A DNA stretch of 64,000 nucleotides, taken from contig OZ244212.1 in NCBI GenBank assembly GCA_965216695.1, forward strand, positions 3,534,001 to 3,598,000, read 5' to 3'. How positions within the stretch are numbered: the stretch's first letter is position 1; each line of letters opens with the position of its first letter. Under the pieces are notes generated by a model. That model did not search any database. It was not told where the DNA came from and saw nothing but the letters and a program-made list of their open reading frames with translations. Position numbers and translations under genes: made by a program. Positions 42,673 through 50,927 of the stretch are shown one piece after another. Origin of the DNA: G965216695 sp965216695 (GTDB taxonomy: Bacteria; Pseudomonadota; Gammaproteobacteria; Pseudomonadales; Azotimanducaceae).

Positions 42673-45600
42673 CCGGGGGTTTCGGTGGTCCATATGGCCG
42701 TCTCCGAGTCGTTCGCGCGGTGGCGCTGCGTTGGGAAGAACAGGGATCGTGCCCGCCGCCGGGCGCCTTCGAGCAGTACGATTAGCGCGGGCACCACAAC
42801 CAGCACGAGCAGCGTAGCAAGCGCGAGTCCGAAACAGATCGTCACAGCAATGGGCGCTACGTAGAACGCGAGCGTGGAGGTTTCGAACATCAACGGCAGC
42901 AGCCCTGCAACGGTTGTGAGGGTGGTTAGAACGACGGCGCGAAAACGCGCGCGCACGGCGTTCACGAGTGCGGCCTTCACCTCGTCCAGGTCGTCCGCGC
43001 GTTCACCGAGGCGGCGCTTGAAAAAGCTCACCAGAACGATCGAGTCGTTGACGACGATTCCGGTCAGCGAGAAGAACGCGAGCAACGACATTGCGCCGAC
43101 ATCCCAGCCGGTAACCCAGTGTCCGAACACGGCGCCGGTAAATCCGAATGGAATCGCCATCATGATGGCCAGTGGCCAGAGATAGGACGCGAACACCCAG
43201 GCCAGTATCAGATAGATGAGTACGAGGGTCAGGAGGCCACCGAGGGCCATCGTTTCCATCAGCACGCGATCCTGCTCGGATTTACCGCCCAGGCCTGCTT
43301 CCAGGTCGTAGCGTTCCAATATGTCCGGAAGCTCCCGGGTCTGCACTGCACTGGTGACCGCAATGGCGTTGTTCATGGCCGTGTCTACATCGGCCGACAC
43401 GCGGACGGCCATGCGCCCGTTGGTGTGCCGTATAACGTCGATGCCGCGGCGACTGGAAAGCCGCGCCACATTCGCAAGGGGTACGAAGCTGCCATCGGCG
43501 GTGCGGACCGGGAAGCGTTGCAGCGATGCCAAATCGTTGCGCTCGGCATCCGTGAGCATGGCCCGCACTTCCAGTTCGTGGTCGTTCTCGTTGAAAATCT
43601 GTACGCGTACGCCGTTGTAGGCGCTGCGCAACTGGTTACCGATCTGTGTCGGTGACAGGCCCAGCGCGCGCGCCTGAGGCGTTACCTCGAATATGATCTG
43701 TTCGCCGCCGTAGGGAAGATTATCGGTAACGTTGTTCACGCCCGGATAGGTCGAAAGCGCCTCGCGCAGCGCTTGCGCGCCATTTTTGAGCGCCAAGAGG
43801 TCATCGCCGCTTAGCACGAGCGTCAGGTCGGGCTCGCCGCCGTTCTGACCGCCGCTGGTGGCAATCGTCAGCTGCTCCACGTAAGGGGGTTGTTGGACGC
43901 GCTCACGCCACAGCCGGGCGAAGGTGTCGGGTGCCAGCGTGCGTTCTTCTTCGAAGATGTAGTACGCCTCGATGGAGGAATGCTGTTCGCCGTTGTACGC
44001 GTCGGAGCCGAACTCGGCGAAGTTCCGCTTGCTGACATAGCCGGTCACGTTGCGCTCGTCGTATTGACGATTCACATCGGCCAGCGTCGATTCGAGGTGC
44101 CCAACGAACGCATCGCGTTGTGTCGGTGTCGCGCTCGCGCTGAAGGTGACGTTCGCTTTCAGGCTCTCGAAGTCGAAACCCGTGACGAAACTGAACCCGA
44201 CGTGTTGCGACATCAACAGCGCGAGGGCCAATGCCACGCCGCCGAGTGCGCAGGTGAGGGTCGTGACCGGTGCGTCCAGTGCGGCGCGAACGAACGGCAT
44301 AAACCGCGTGTCCCGAAACGCCTCGAAGTGGTGCCGGAAGCGCTGGCGCCACTGGGGTACCTTCCGGTCGCGCGCGGCGCTCAGACTGCCTTTCAGATGG
44401 GCAGGCAGCACGAGAAAACACTCGATCAGCGACGCGGCGATGATGCACAGCAGCACCGTCGGCAGCGTGAGCACCAGTTCGCCCATCACACCGCCGATCA
44501 GAAGCAGCGGAATGAAAGCTGCGAGCGTGGTCAGCGACGAGGTGACGACCGGTGTCCACATGCGTCGCGCTCCCGCGATGGCGGCTGCTTCCGGCGTTGC
44601 GCCGTGTTCGAAGTGGGTCACGATGTCCTCGCCCACGACGATCGCGTCGTCGACGACAATTCCGAGGGCCATGATGAACCCGATCAACGCAATGATGCTG
44701 ATGCCGTGGCCGAAACCCATGTGAAACAGGGCAAGGCCCATCAGAAAGCTGACGGGAATGCCGACCATTACCCACCAGCCGACCCGGGCGTTGAGAAACA
44801 CGAACAGAATACCGATCACCAGAACCAGGCCGGACAACGCGTTCTTCGCGATCATGTCCAGTTGCGCGCCAAGCAATTGCCAGATGTTGTATGCCTCGGT
44901 GAGTTCTACGCCTGCGGGCAACGTCGGACGAACGCGTTCGAGCCATGCGCTCACCATCTGATCGCCGGCCCGTGCGTCGGCATGGGTCTGCCGCCAGAGC
45001 ATCATCTCGACCGTTGCCCGTGTGCGCGTACTGAATGCCGGTTCGCCGCGCTGCGGTCGACGGACGACGTCTGCGATGTCGCCCAGGTGAACGAGTTGAT
45101 CCCCTACCTGCAGCGGCAGGCGCTCAAACCCATGCGGGTCGTGACGCTGCTCCAGGCTGCGCAACTGACGCGTTCCCTGGCCGTGGCCGACCTCACCGGC
45201 AGGAACGTTGCGGCTTGCCAGCGCTATCTGCGCGGCAATCTCGGGCAGCGTCATGCCGGCTTCGGCGAGTCGGCGACCGCCGATCATCAACGCGATTTCC
45301 TCGGTCGGGAGGCCGCTGAAGAAAACCCCGTCGACGCCACTGGCCATCGCAGACCGCTCGAGTTTGCGTACCACGGGAATCAGGTCCGAGATCGTTCCGG
45401 ATCCGGATACCAACAGCACGCTGATCGGTTCCATATCGATCAGCGGCCGTACCTCGGGCGGTTCGATGTCCTGCGGCATGTTGCGGATGTTGGCGACGCG
45501 TTGTTTCACGTCGTCGAGGCCCATCGTCAGATCCGCGTCGTGCTCGAACGTGACGCTGATTCGCATCTGACCGGCTTGGGTGCGCGAATTGAGTTCCTTC

Positions 45601-45824
45601 AGCTGGTTGATGGTGCGCAGTTGTTGTTCGATCGGATTGGTAACCAGCGCTTCCATGTCCTCGGCGCTGGCGCCCGGCCAGGTTACCGTGACCCAGACGA
45701 CAGGAAAGGTGGCCGGCGGGTCCAGCTGGGTGGGCATGACGCGCAGCGACCACAGGCCCGCCAGCACCATCATGATCATGGTGAGGTTGGCCGCTACTTT
45801 GTGCTTTGCAAATTGCTCGATCAT
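42669..45824 (-). CDS. RND-family efflux permease (AcrB/HAE1-like)
   Basis: 1051 residues with the RND duplication: one N-terminal helix, two large periplasmic loops and eleven further helices. Helix 4 shows GFIMALGIVVDDAIVVGEDI with the Asp pair of the proton relay. The N-terminus reads FAKHKVAANLTMIMMVLAGLWSL, and PTQLDPPATFPVVWVTVTWPG is typical of the marine-type HAE branch. Exports hydrophobic or amphiphilic compounds by proton antiport; substrates unknown. About 190 bases lie upstream, including a strong inverted repeat. Operon with the adaptor gene only. Confidence 0.95.
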   Translation of the reverse strand: MIEQFAKHKVAANLTMIMMVLAGLWSLRVMPTQLDPPATFPVVWVTVTWPGASAEDMEALVTNPIEQQLRTINQLKELNSRTQAGQMRISVTFEHDADLTMGLDDVKQRVANIRNMPQDIEPPEVRPLIDMEPISVLLVSGSGTISDLIPVVRKLERSAMASGVDGVFFSGLPTEEIALMIGGRRLAEAGMTLPEIAAQIALASRNVPAGEVGHGQGTRQLRSLEQRHDPHGFERLPLQVGDQLVHLGDIADVVRRPQRGEPAFSTRTRATVEMMLWRQTHADARAGDQMVSAWLERVRPTLPAGVELTEAYNIWQLLGAQLDMIAKNALSGLVLVIGILFVFLNARVGWWVMVGIPVSFLMGLALFHMGFGHGISIIALIGFIMALGIVVDDAIVVGEDIVTHFEHGATPEAAAIAGARRMWTPVVTSSLTTLAAFIPLLLIGGVMGELVLTLPTVLLCIIAASLIECFLVLPAHLKGSLSAARDRKVPQWRQRFRHHFEAFRDTRFMPFVRAALDAPVTTLTCALGGVALALALLMSQHVGFSFVTGFDFESLKANVTFSASATPTQRDAFVGHLESTLADVNRQYDERNVTGYVSKRNFAEFGSDAYNGEQHSSIEAYYIFEEERTLAPDTFARLWRERVQQPPYVEQLTIATSGGQNGGEPDLTLVLSGDDLLALKNGAQALREALSTYPGVNNVTDNLPYGGEQIIFEVTPQARALGLSPTQIGNQLRSAYNGVRVQIFNENDHELEVRAMLTDAERNDLASLQRFPVRTADGSFVPLANVARLSSRRGIDVIRHTNGRMAVRVSADVDTAMNNAIAVTSAVQTRELPDILERYDLEAGLGGKSEQDRVLMETMALGGLLTLVLIYLILAWVFASYLWPLAIMMAIPFGFTGAVFGHWVTGWDVGAMSLLAFFSLTGIVVNDSIVLVSFFKRRLGERADDLDEVKAALVNAVRARFRAVVLTTLTTVAGLLPLMFETSTLAFYVAPIAVTICFGLALATLLVLVVVPALIVLLEGARRRARSLFFPTQRHRANDSETAIWTTETPG

Positions 45825-45968
45825 TCACCGCATGCATTTCACGAATCGTGCCAGCGACGTCGCCGCTGCTAAGCGCCTGATTCCTGGTGCTTTGTTGGGC
45901 GCATGGCGAACGAGGTTGGCGGCACGTGCGCGATCGACTGGTGAAAACCGCCACTTTCTGGTGTGACG

Positions 45969-45993
45969 CGTACGCGCTCGTACGGCGCGTACG
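45969..45993. repeat. Inverted repeat between RND permease and histidine phosphatase genes
   Basis: CGTACGCGC (45969-45977) and GCGCGTACG (45985-45993) are exact reverse complements with a 7-base centre TCGTACG, so the hexamer CGTACG occurs three times in 25 bases. Both flanking genes are on the minus strand, so it lies after the phosphatase stop and about 145 bases before the permease start. It could be an operator for the pump or a transcription end hairpin; no U-run is seen. Confidence 0.5.
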
Positions 45994-46015
45994 TTGATTG
46001 CCGGACGCGGGCCGG

Positions 46016-46564
46016 TCAGTTCACGGTGGAATCAGCGCTGCGGCCCTGTTGAACGACCAGAAGGCGTCCGCCGTCGTTTTCGACGATCGTCACGGAGGCG
46101 TTGGCGGGGCGGAAGACCAACATCGCATCGTCTCCCACCGCTGCACCGACGATGGCGTTGATTGCAACGAAGTGGGAAACAACCAGGGTGTCCTGGTCTA
46201 TATCGAGGATGTAGCTCACAAGCGCATCGCGCCAGGCCACATGGTTGGCGGACAAATCACCCCAGCAGCCCGGCATCGCTCGGCCGAGCCACTGTGCGCG
46301 CTCGGCGAGCGACAGGTTTGGGGTAGGTATCTCGGCAACGCGCGGCTCGATCGCCGGCGTCGTATTCCAGGCCTCGGCGAACGGTTGCGCGGTTTCGCGG
46401 GTGCGGGCGAGCGGCGAGCTGACGATCGGCAGCGGGCCGACGGACCGCAGCGTGCTGGCGGCGTCTTCCGCCTGCCGTAGACCCTCATCGCTGAGTCCAG
46501 GGTCCGGGTCTTCGCCGAAGGACGCACGAGCTTCGCCATGCCGGATCAGATAAATGCGTGCCAC
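46016..46564 (-). CDS. Histidine phosphatase (phosphoglycerate mutase-like, SixA/CobC-type)
   Basis: 182 residues from GTG 46564, which puts the RHG motif at the N-terminus (VARIYLIRHGEA); ATG 46591 is an alternative. Phosphohistidine loop LIRHGEA, SSPLARTRETAQPF and the second catalytic His in VVSHFVAINAIVG are all present. Substrate unknown. It is divergent from cobS; since CobC (alpha-ribazole phosphatase) belongs to this superfamily, a cobalamin-related role is possible but not shown. About 95 bases separate the two start codons. Confidence 0.86.
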   Translation of the reverse strand: MARIYLIRHGEARASFGEDPDPGLSDEGLRQAEDAASTLRSVGPLPIVSSPLARTRETAQPFAEAWNTTPAIEPRVAEIPTPNLSLAERAQWLGRAMPGCWGDLSANHVAWRDALVSYILDIDQDTLVVSHFVAINAIVGAAVGDDAMLVFRPANASVTIVENDGGRLLVVQQGRSADSTVN

Positions 46565-46658
46565 GTAATGCCCTTTGTCGCCGGGTTGCATACAATACGC
46601 CGTTTCGCCTATTTCTTCCGCGCCGCAGTCTGCGGCCGGCATCTGGTTGGGGCATACC

Positions 46659-47690
46659 ATGAGCATGCAGCAAACGGGCGTTTCGTCGATGGACGATGGC
46701 GCGTTAAACACCCTTGGGCAATCGTCGCCCGATACGACCGTGAACGTGCGCGATGCGTTCGGACTGGATCAGAACCTGGAGGTACCCGCGTTCTCGTCAC
46801 CGACGGAGCACGTACCGGCCATCGACAATGACTATCGGTTCGACCGGGATACCACGCTCGCGATACTGGCGGGTTTCGCGCACAACCGGCGTGTGATGAT
46901 CCAGGGTTACCACGGAACCGGGAAGTCGACGCACATCGAGCAGGTGGCGGCACGCCTCAATTGGCCCTGCATACGCGTCAATCTGGACAGCCACATCAGC
47001 CGGATCGACCTTGTGGGCAAGGACGCGATCGTGCTGAAGGACGGCAAACAGATCACCGAGTTTCAGGAAGGCATCCTGCCGTGGGCGCTGCAGCACGCGT
47101 GCGCGCTCGTGTTCGATGAGTATGACGCGGGCCGACCGGATGTCATGTTTGTCATCCAGCGCGTACTGGAGGTGGAAGGCAAGCTCACGCTGCTGGATCA
47201 GAATCGGGTGATTACGCCGCACCCCTACTTTCGCCTGTTCTCCACCACCAACACGATCGGTCTGGGTGATACCACGGGCCTCTACCATGGCACGCAACAG
47301 ATCAACCAAGGGCAGATGGACCGCTGGAACATCGTTACCACGCTGAACTATCTGGAGCATGACGCTGAGGTGGACATCGTGGCTGGCAAGGCGGGGCGAT
47401 TCGCGGAGACCGACGAGGGCCGCCGCCTCCTTTCGAACATGGTCAGCGTCGCCGACCTTACCCGCAAAGGCTTCGTGAACGGCGACGTGTCCATTGTGAT
47501 GTCGCCACGGACGGTACTCACCTGGGCACAGAACGCCGATATATTCGGCGACATCGGCTTCGCGTTCCGCGTTACGTTCCTGAACAAGTGCGACGAGTTG
47601 GAACGGTCGATCGTGGCCGAGTACTACCAGCGCTGCATGGGCGAAGATCTGGGCGATGCAACACGCGGGATCCAGCTCAAAGGCGCATAG
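46659..47690 (+). CDS. cobS: CobS-like AAA+ ATPase (cobaltochelatase subunit)
   Basis: 343 residues from ATG 46659. Family N-terminus DTTVNVRDAFGLDQNLEVPAFS; Walker A GYHGTGKST; Walker B ALVFDEYDAGRP; sensor region LFSTTNTIGLGDTTGLYHGT. CobS and CobT form the ATPase partner of CobN in aerobic cobalt insertion. cobT follows 15 bases later, but no cobN or other cobalamin gene is seen in the window. In organisms without CobN these two proteins may serve another metal- or protein-remodelling role. Confidence 0.92.
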   Translation: MSMQQTGVSSMDDGALNTLGQSSPDTTVNVRDAFGLDQNLEVPAFSSPTEHVPAIDNDYRFDRDTTLAILAGFAHNRRVMIQGYHGTGKSTHIEQVAARLNWPCIRVNLDSHISRIDLVGKDAIVLKDGKQITEFQEGILPWALQHACALVFDEYDAGRPDVMFVIQRVLEVEGKLTLLDQNRVITPHPYFRLFSTTNTIGLGDTTGLYHGTQQINQGQMDRWNIVTTLNYLEHDAEVDIVAGKAGRFAETDEGRRLLSNMVSVADLTRKGFVNGDVSIVMSPRTVLTWAQNADIFGDIGFAFRVTFLNKCDELERSIVAEYYQRCMGEDLGDATRGIQLKGA

Positions 47691-47705
47691 ATGTCGTGAG
47701 CCCCG

Positions 47706-49529
47706 ATGAGTGACGACGACCATCCGCTCGAGCCGTTCAAGCGCGCAACGACGGCTACGGTGCGTGCCATCGCCGAGGACGACGAGGTTGAGGTCACCTT
47801 TGGTCCTGGTCCACCGGCCGCGCGCGGCAACCGCATTCGTGTGCCGCTGCCGGCGGTAGGCGCGAGCGACGAGGAAATCAACGCGATACGCGGGATGGGC
47901 GACGAGTTTGCGCTGCGCCTGCGTTACCACGACCCGAAGCTCCACAACCGCTATTCACCGCAAGGCGGCGCGGCGCGCGAGATGTTCGACTGGATCGAGG
48001 AGGCGCGTATTGCATCGATTGGCGCGCAACGCATGGAGGGCGTTGCAATGAACCTGGATGCGGCACTGGAAGTGCAGTGTCAGCAGGCCGCGTTCGACAC
48101 GATCACGGTGGAATCGGAGGCGCCGCTCAGCATCGCCGTTGGGCTCCTCGTGCGGCAGAAGCTCACGGGTCGCGCACTCCCGGAGTCGGCGGCCAACGTC
48201 GTGCGTTTCTGGCAGGACTACATTGAGGAACACGCGGGCGACGCGATCGAGGGGCTCGCCGAACATCTGCAGGACCAACACGAATTCGCGTCCGTGTGCC
48301 GCAATATCATCCGCGATCTCGGACTGGTTTCGGAGCTTGACGAGCCGCCGGACGACAATGACAACACCGACGACGCCGAGTCGGTCGACGACACCGATTC
48401 GGACTCCGAAACCAGTCCTGACGACGTGGTGCTCGATGAGAACGCGATGAGCGAAGAGTCGATGGACGGCGATGCAACCATGATGGAGATGGACGCCGAC
48501 ATCGACATGGACGAGATGGGTGCGGACGCCGACCCGGACGAAGCACCGCAGCAACTGCCCGACGAAGCGGGCCGTATCGACGTCAACTTCAACTATCAGG
48601 CGTACACAACCGAGTTTGACGAGATCGTCCAGGCGGAAGAACTCTGCGAGCCGGAAGAGCTGATCCGGTTGCGGGCGCTTTTGGACCAGCAGCTCGTGTC
48701 GTTGCAACACACCACGTCGAAACTCGCCAACCGGCTGCAACGCCGTCTGATGGCGAAACAGAACCGCACCTGGGAGTTTGACCTGGACGAAGGCATTCTC
48801 GATGCGGGTCGTCTTGCGCAGGTGGTGGTGGACCCGATGCATCCGCTCGCGTACAAGCAGGAAAAGGAGATGGAGTTCCGCGACACCGTGGTGTCGATGT
48901 TGATCGACAGCTCTGGCTCGATGCGTGGCCGATCGATCACGATCGCCGCCATGTGCGCAGACATCCTCGGCCGGACGCTCGAGCGGTGTTCGGTACGGGT
49001 GGAGATTCTCGGCTTCACCACGCGCGCGTGGCGGGGCGGGCAGTCCCGGGAAGCGTGGATTGGCGAAGGCAAACCGTCAGCGCCGGGGCGTCTGAACGAT
49101 CTGCGTCACATCATTTACAAGGCGGCGGACGACACCTGGCAGCGTGCAAAACGCAACCTCGGCCTGATGATGCGCGAGGAGTTGTTGAAGGAAAACATCG
49201 ACGGCGAAGCGTTAATCTGGGCCCACAATCGACTGATTGCGCGGCACGAGGAGCGCAAGGTGCTGATGGTGATCTCCGACGGCCTCCCGGTGGACAACTC
49301 GACGCTGCTCGTGAACCCGAGCAACTACCTCGAACAGCACCTGAAGTACGCAATTGAGAGCATTGAGAAGCATTCGCCGGTGGAACTGATTGCAATCGGT
49401 ATCGGGCACGACGTAACGCACCACTACCAGCGCGCGGTGACGATCACGGACGCCGAACAGCTGGGTGGGGCGATGACGGAGCAGCTGGCGGAACTGTTTG
49501 CCGTGCAGTCCGGCGGCCGGTCGTTCTGA
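47706..49529 (+). CDS. cobT: CobT-like VWA-domain protein (cobaltochelatase subunit)
   Basis: 607 residues. N-terminal CobT domain with GMGDEFALRLRYHDPKLHNRY, a very acidic middle (about residues 215-285, rich in Asp/Glu/Met), then a von Willebrand A domain whose MIDAS motif is LIDSSGSMRGRSI, and a conserved tail with VISDGLPVDNST and IGIGHDVTHHY. Works as a ring complex with CobS. Length matches alphaproteobacterial CobT (about 600-630). A convergent small Cys-rich gene follows 28 bases after the stop. Confidence 0.92.
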   Translation: MSDDDHPLEPFKRATTATVRAIAEDDEVEVTFGPGPPAARGNRIRVPLPAVGASDEEINAIRGMGDEFALRLRYHDPKLHNRYSPQGGAAREMFDWIEEARIASIGAQRMEGVAMNLDAALEVQCQQAAFDTITVESEAPLSIAVGLLVRQKLTGRALPESAANVVRFWQDYIEEHAGDAIEGLAEHLQDQHEFASVCRNIIRDLGLVSELDEPPDDNDNTDDAESVDDTDSDSETSPDDVVLDENAMSEESMDGDATMMEMDADIDMDEMGADADPDEAPQQLPDEAGRIDVNFNYQAYTTEFDEIVQAEELCEPEELIRLRALLDQQLVSLQHTTSKLANRLQRRLMAKQNRTWEFDLDEGILDAGRLAQVVVDPMHPLAYKQEKEMEFRDTVVSMLIDSSGSMRGRSITIAAMCADILGRTLERCSVRVEILGFTTRAWRGGQSREAWIGEGKPSAPGRLNDLRHIIYKAADDTWQRAKRNLGLMMREELLKENIDGEALIWAHNRLIARHEERKVLMVISDGLPVDNSTLLVNPSNYLEQHLKYAIESIEKHSPVELIAIGIGHDVTHHYQRAVTITDAEQLGGAMTEQLAELFAVQSGGRSF

Positions 49530-49556
49530 GTCAGACGCTTACGGTGTGTCTGATCT

Positions 49557-49751
49557 TCAGGTCTGATCTTCCGCACGCGCGTCGGTGTGCACGCCAGCGT
49601 CGTCGCAGTGCACGGTAAGGATCATCGGCCGGCAACAGACGAAACAATCTTCAATGTATTCCTGCGCCGCCACGGACGGATCGACAACGATCTCGACCGG
49701 CTCGCTGCAGTAGGGACAGAAAACCCGGGTTGTTTCGGTGTGCAGGCGCAT
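49557..49751 (-). CDS. CPXCG-motif cysteine-rich small protein
   Basis: 64 residues. FCPYCSEPVEIVVDPS near the N-terminus and YIEDCFVCCRPMIL in the middle give two CxxC-type pairs, matching the CPXCG-motif cysteine-rich family (about 60 residues, function unknown, likely zinc or cluster binding). Start at ATG 49751. It follows the monooxygenase-like gene by 24 bases on the same strand. Confidence 0.82.
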   Translation of the reverse strand: MRLHTETTRVFCPYCSEPVEIVVDPSVAAQEYIEDCFVCCRPMILTVHCDDAGVHTDARAEDQT

Positions 49752-49775
49752 CGGCTGCGGGCCGGTGGCTTCGGA

Positions 49776-50060
49776 TCAGCCGATCACGGTCAGCCGCTGA
49801 ATTTCCGGAGGCCCACCCATCAGTCCCTGAAAGCTGGCGCCGGATGCCTTGAAGTGTTCGGTCTTGCCGTGCGCGGCAAGGGACGCTTCGTCCTTGTACA
49901 GCTCCATCATCAAATAGTTGCCGTCTGCGTCTTTGCACAATGTGTACAAGTCGTTGCCGGGTTCGTTGGCCCGTACCTGGGCGGCCAGAGCGAGCATCGC
50001 TTTCTCGAATTCGGCTTCTTTACCTTCTTTCACGTTGAGTTTGGCAATTACGGCTAGCAT
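49776..50060 (-). CDS. Antibiotic-biosynthesis-monooxygenase-fold protein (YgiN-like)
   Basis: 94 residues from ATG 50060, supported by AGGAGT four bases upstream; the longer open frame has no support. Ferredoxin-like ABM fold pattern: MLAVIAKLNVKEGKEAEFEKAM, split by LYTLCKDADGNYLMMELYKDEASLAAHGKTEHF with the conserved His pair. Family members oxidise quinols or protect against reactive quinones; the exact activity cannot be read. Divergent from the NUDIX gene, with 64 bases between. Confidence 0.85.
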   Translation of the reverse strand: MLAVIAKLNVKEGKEAEFEKAMLALAAQVRANEPGNDLYTLCKDADGNYLMMELYKDEASLAAHGKTEHFKASGASFQGLMGGPPEIQRLTVIG

Positions 50061-50124
50061 TGGGACTCCTGTATTGTTGTGCTTTAGGTGGTACGGGAAA
50101 CCTCTGATTTTGAGCATCGCGAAC

Positions 50125-50697
50125 ATGCACCGCAACCAGTCGCCGGCGCGCCGCACGCTTCTGACCAAACTTGCCGACTACGGCCAGCGTCATCCGAATC
50201 GTCTCGATGTGGTTGAACGATTTGTTGATCTGGTGGCGACGGACGCCCGATGTTTCGAGCGCGACAATTGGCACGGACACATCACGGGGTCCGCGTGGGT
50301 AGTGGACCCGGCCGGTGAGCGCGCGCTGCTAACGCATCACCGCAAGCTCGGTATCTGGGTTCAACTCGGCGGACACAGCGACGGCGATCCGGACACGCTG
50401 CAGGTGGCGCAGCGTGAAGCGCGCGAAGAATCCGGTCTTGCGGTGGACGTGCTGGATGATGGCGCGATATTCGATCTGGACATTCACAACATTCCAGCGC
50501 GGGGAACGGATCCCGAGCATCTGCACTACGACGTGCGTTTTAGGCTGCGTGCGCGATCCACCGCGTTCACGGTAAGTGACGAATCCTTCGATCTGCGGTG
50601 GCTTCGGTTCGAGCGTATTCACGAGGAAACGGTGGATGCATCCGTGATGCGAATGGTGGACAAATCGCGTCGGTCGAGCGCAAGCCGGCTGCGTTAA
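50125..50697 (+). CDS. NUDIX hydrolase
   Basis: 190 residues from ATG 50125. The NUDIX helix is visible as LGGHSDGDPDTLQVAQREAREESGL, here quoted in two parts: GGHSDGDPD and REAREESG. The catalytic REaxEExG is intact, although Pro stands where the signature has its first Glu. GGHSDGD is common in a subgroup with an N-terminal helical extension, as here. It hydrolyses a nucleoside-diphosphate-linked compound; which one is unknown. Confidence 0.88.
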   Translation: MHRNQSPARRTLLTKLADYGQRHPNRLDVVERFVDLVATDARCFERDNWHGHITGSAWVVDPAGERALLTHHRKLGIWVQLGGHSDGDPDTLQVAQREAREESGLAVDVLDDGAIFDLDIHNIPARGTDPEHLHYDVRFRLRARSTAFTVSDESFDLRWLRFERIHEETVDASVMRMVDKSRRSSASRLR

Positions 50698-50760
50698 TCG
50701 AACCCAAAGAGCTATTGCCATCGCGCAACCGAGACTTGGTCAACTAAGGATTGACCGTGA

Positions 50761-50789
50761 TTGACAGCGCTAGGGTATGGTCGTATAAC
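50761..50789 (+). promoter_or_regulatory. Near-consensus sigma-70 promoter for the first TonB receptor
   Basis: TTGACA (50761-50766), a 17-base spacer and TATAAC (50784-50789) match the consensus at 11 of 12 positions. Transcription would begin near 50796, giving a 5' leader of about 130 bases before the ATG at 50928. Confidence 0.7.
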
Positions 50790-50896
50790 CGCACAAGAAG
50801 GAGAGTCATATCCCGGGTATGGACGCGGTGACGGCCGCAACGGCTCGGGAGCCATACAGCTGTTTGCCTGGGGGCTTTTGGGAACGAAGCTCCGGG

Positions 50897-50913
50897 CCTG
50901 GTCTTAGACCTGG
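50897..50913 (+). promoter_or_regulatory. Leader hairpin touching the ribosome-binding site of the first TonB receptor
   Basis: CC-T-GGTC (50897-50903) can pair with GACC-T-GG (50907-50913) with one T-T mismatch and a TTA loop. The last two G bases belong to the GGAGGGG ribosome-binding site (50912-50918), so the fold could limit translation. By-eye folding only. Confidence 0.3.
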
Positions 50914-50927
50914 AGGGGACCTATTCC

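Noticed and set aside
45847..45853. TGGCACG on the minus strand before the RND permease, resembling a sigma-54 -24 element
   Set aside because: No GC at the matching -12 position; only half of the signal.
43890..45872. 660-codon plus-strand open frame opposite the RND permease
   Set aside because: Low-complexity His/Arg/Gln-rich translation with no domain, fully antisense to a perfect RND protein; a GC-rich shadow frame.
49531..49553. TCAGAC/GTCTGA inverted repeat between cobT and the convergent small gene, possible terminator
   Set aside because: Only 6 bp with an 11-base loop and no T-run; too weak to call.
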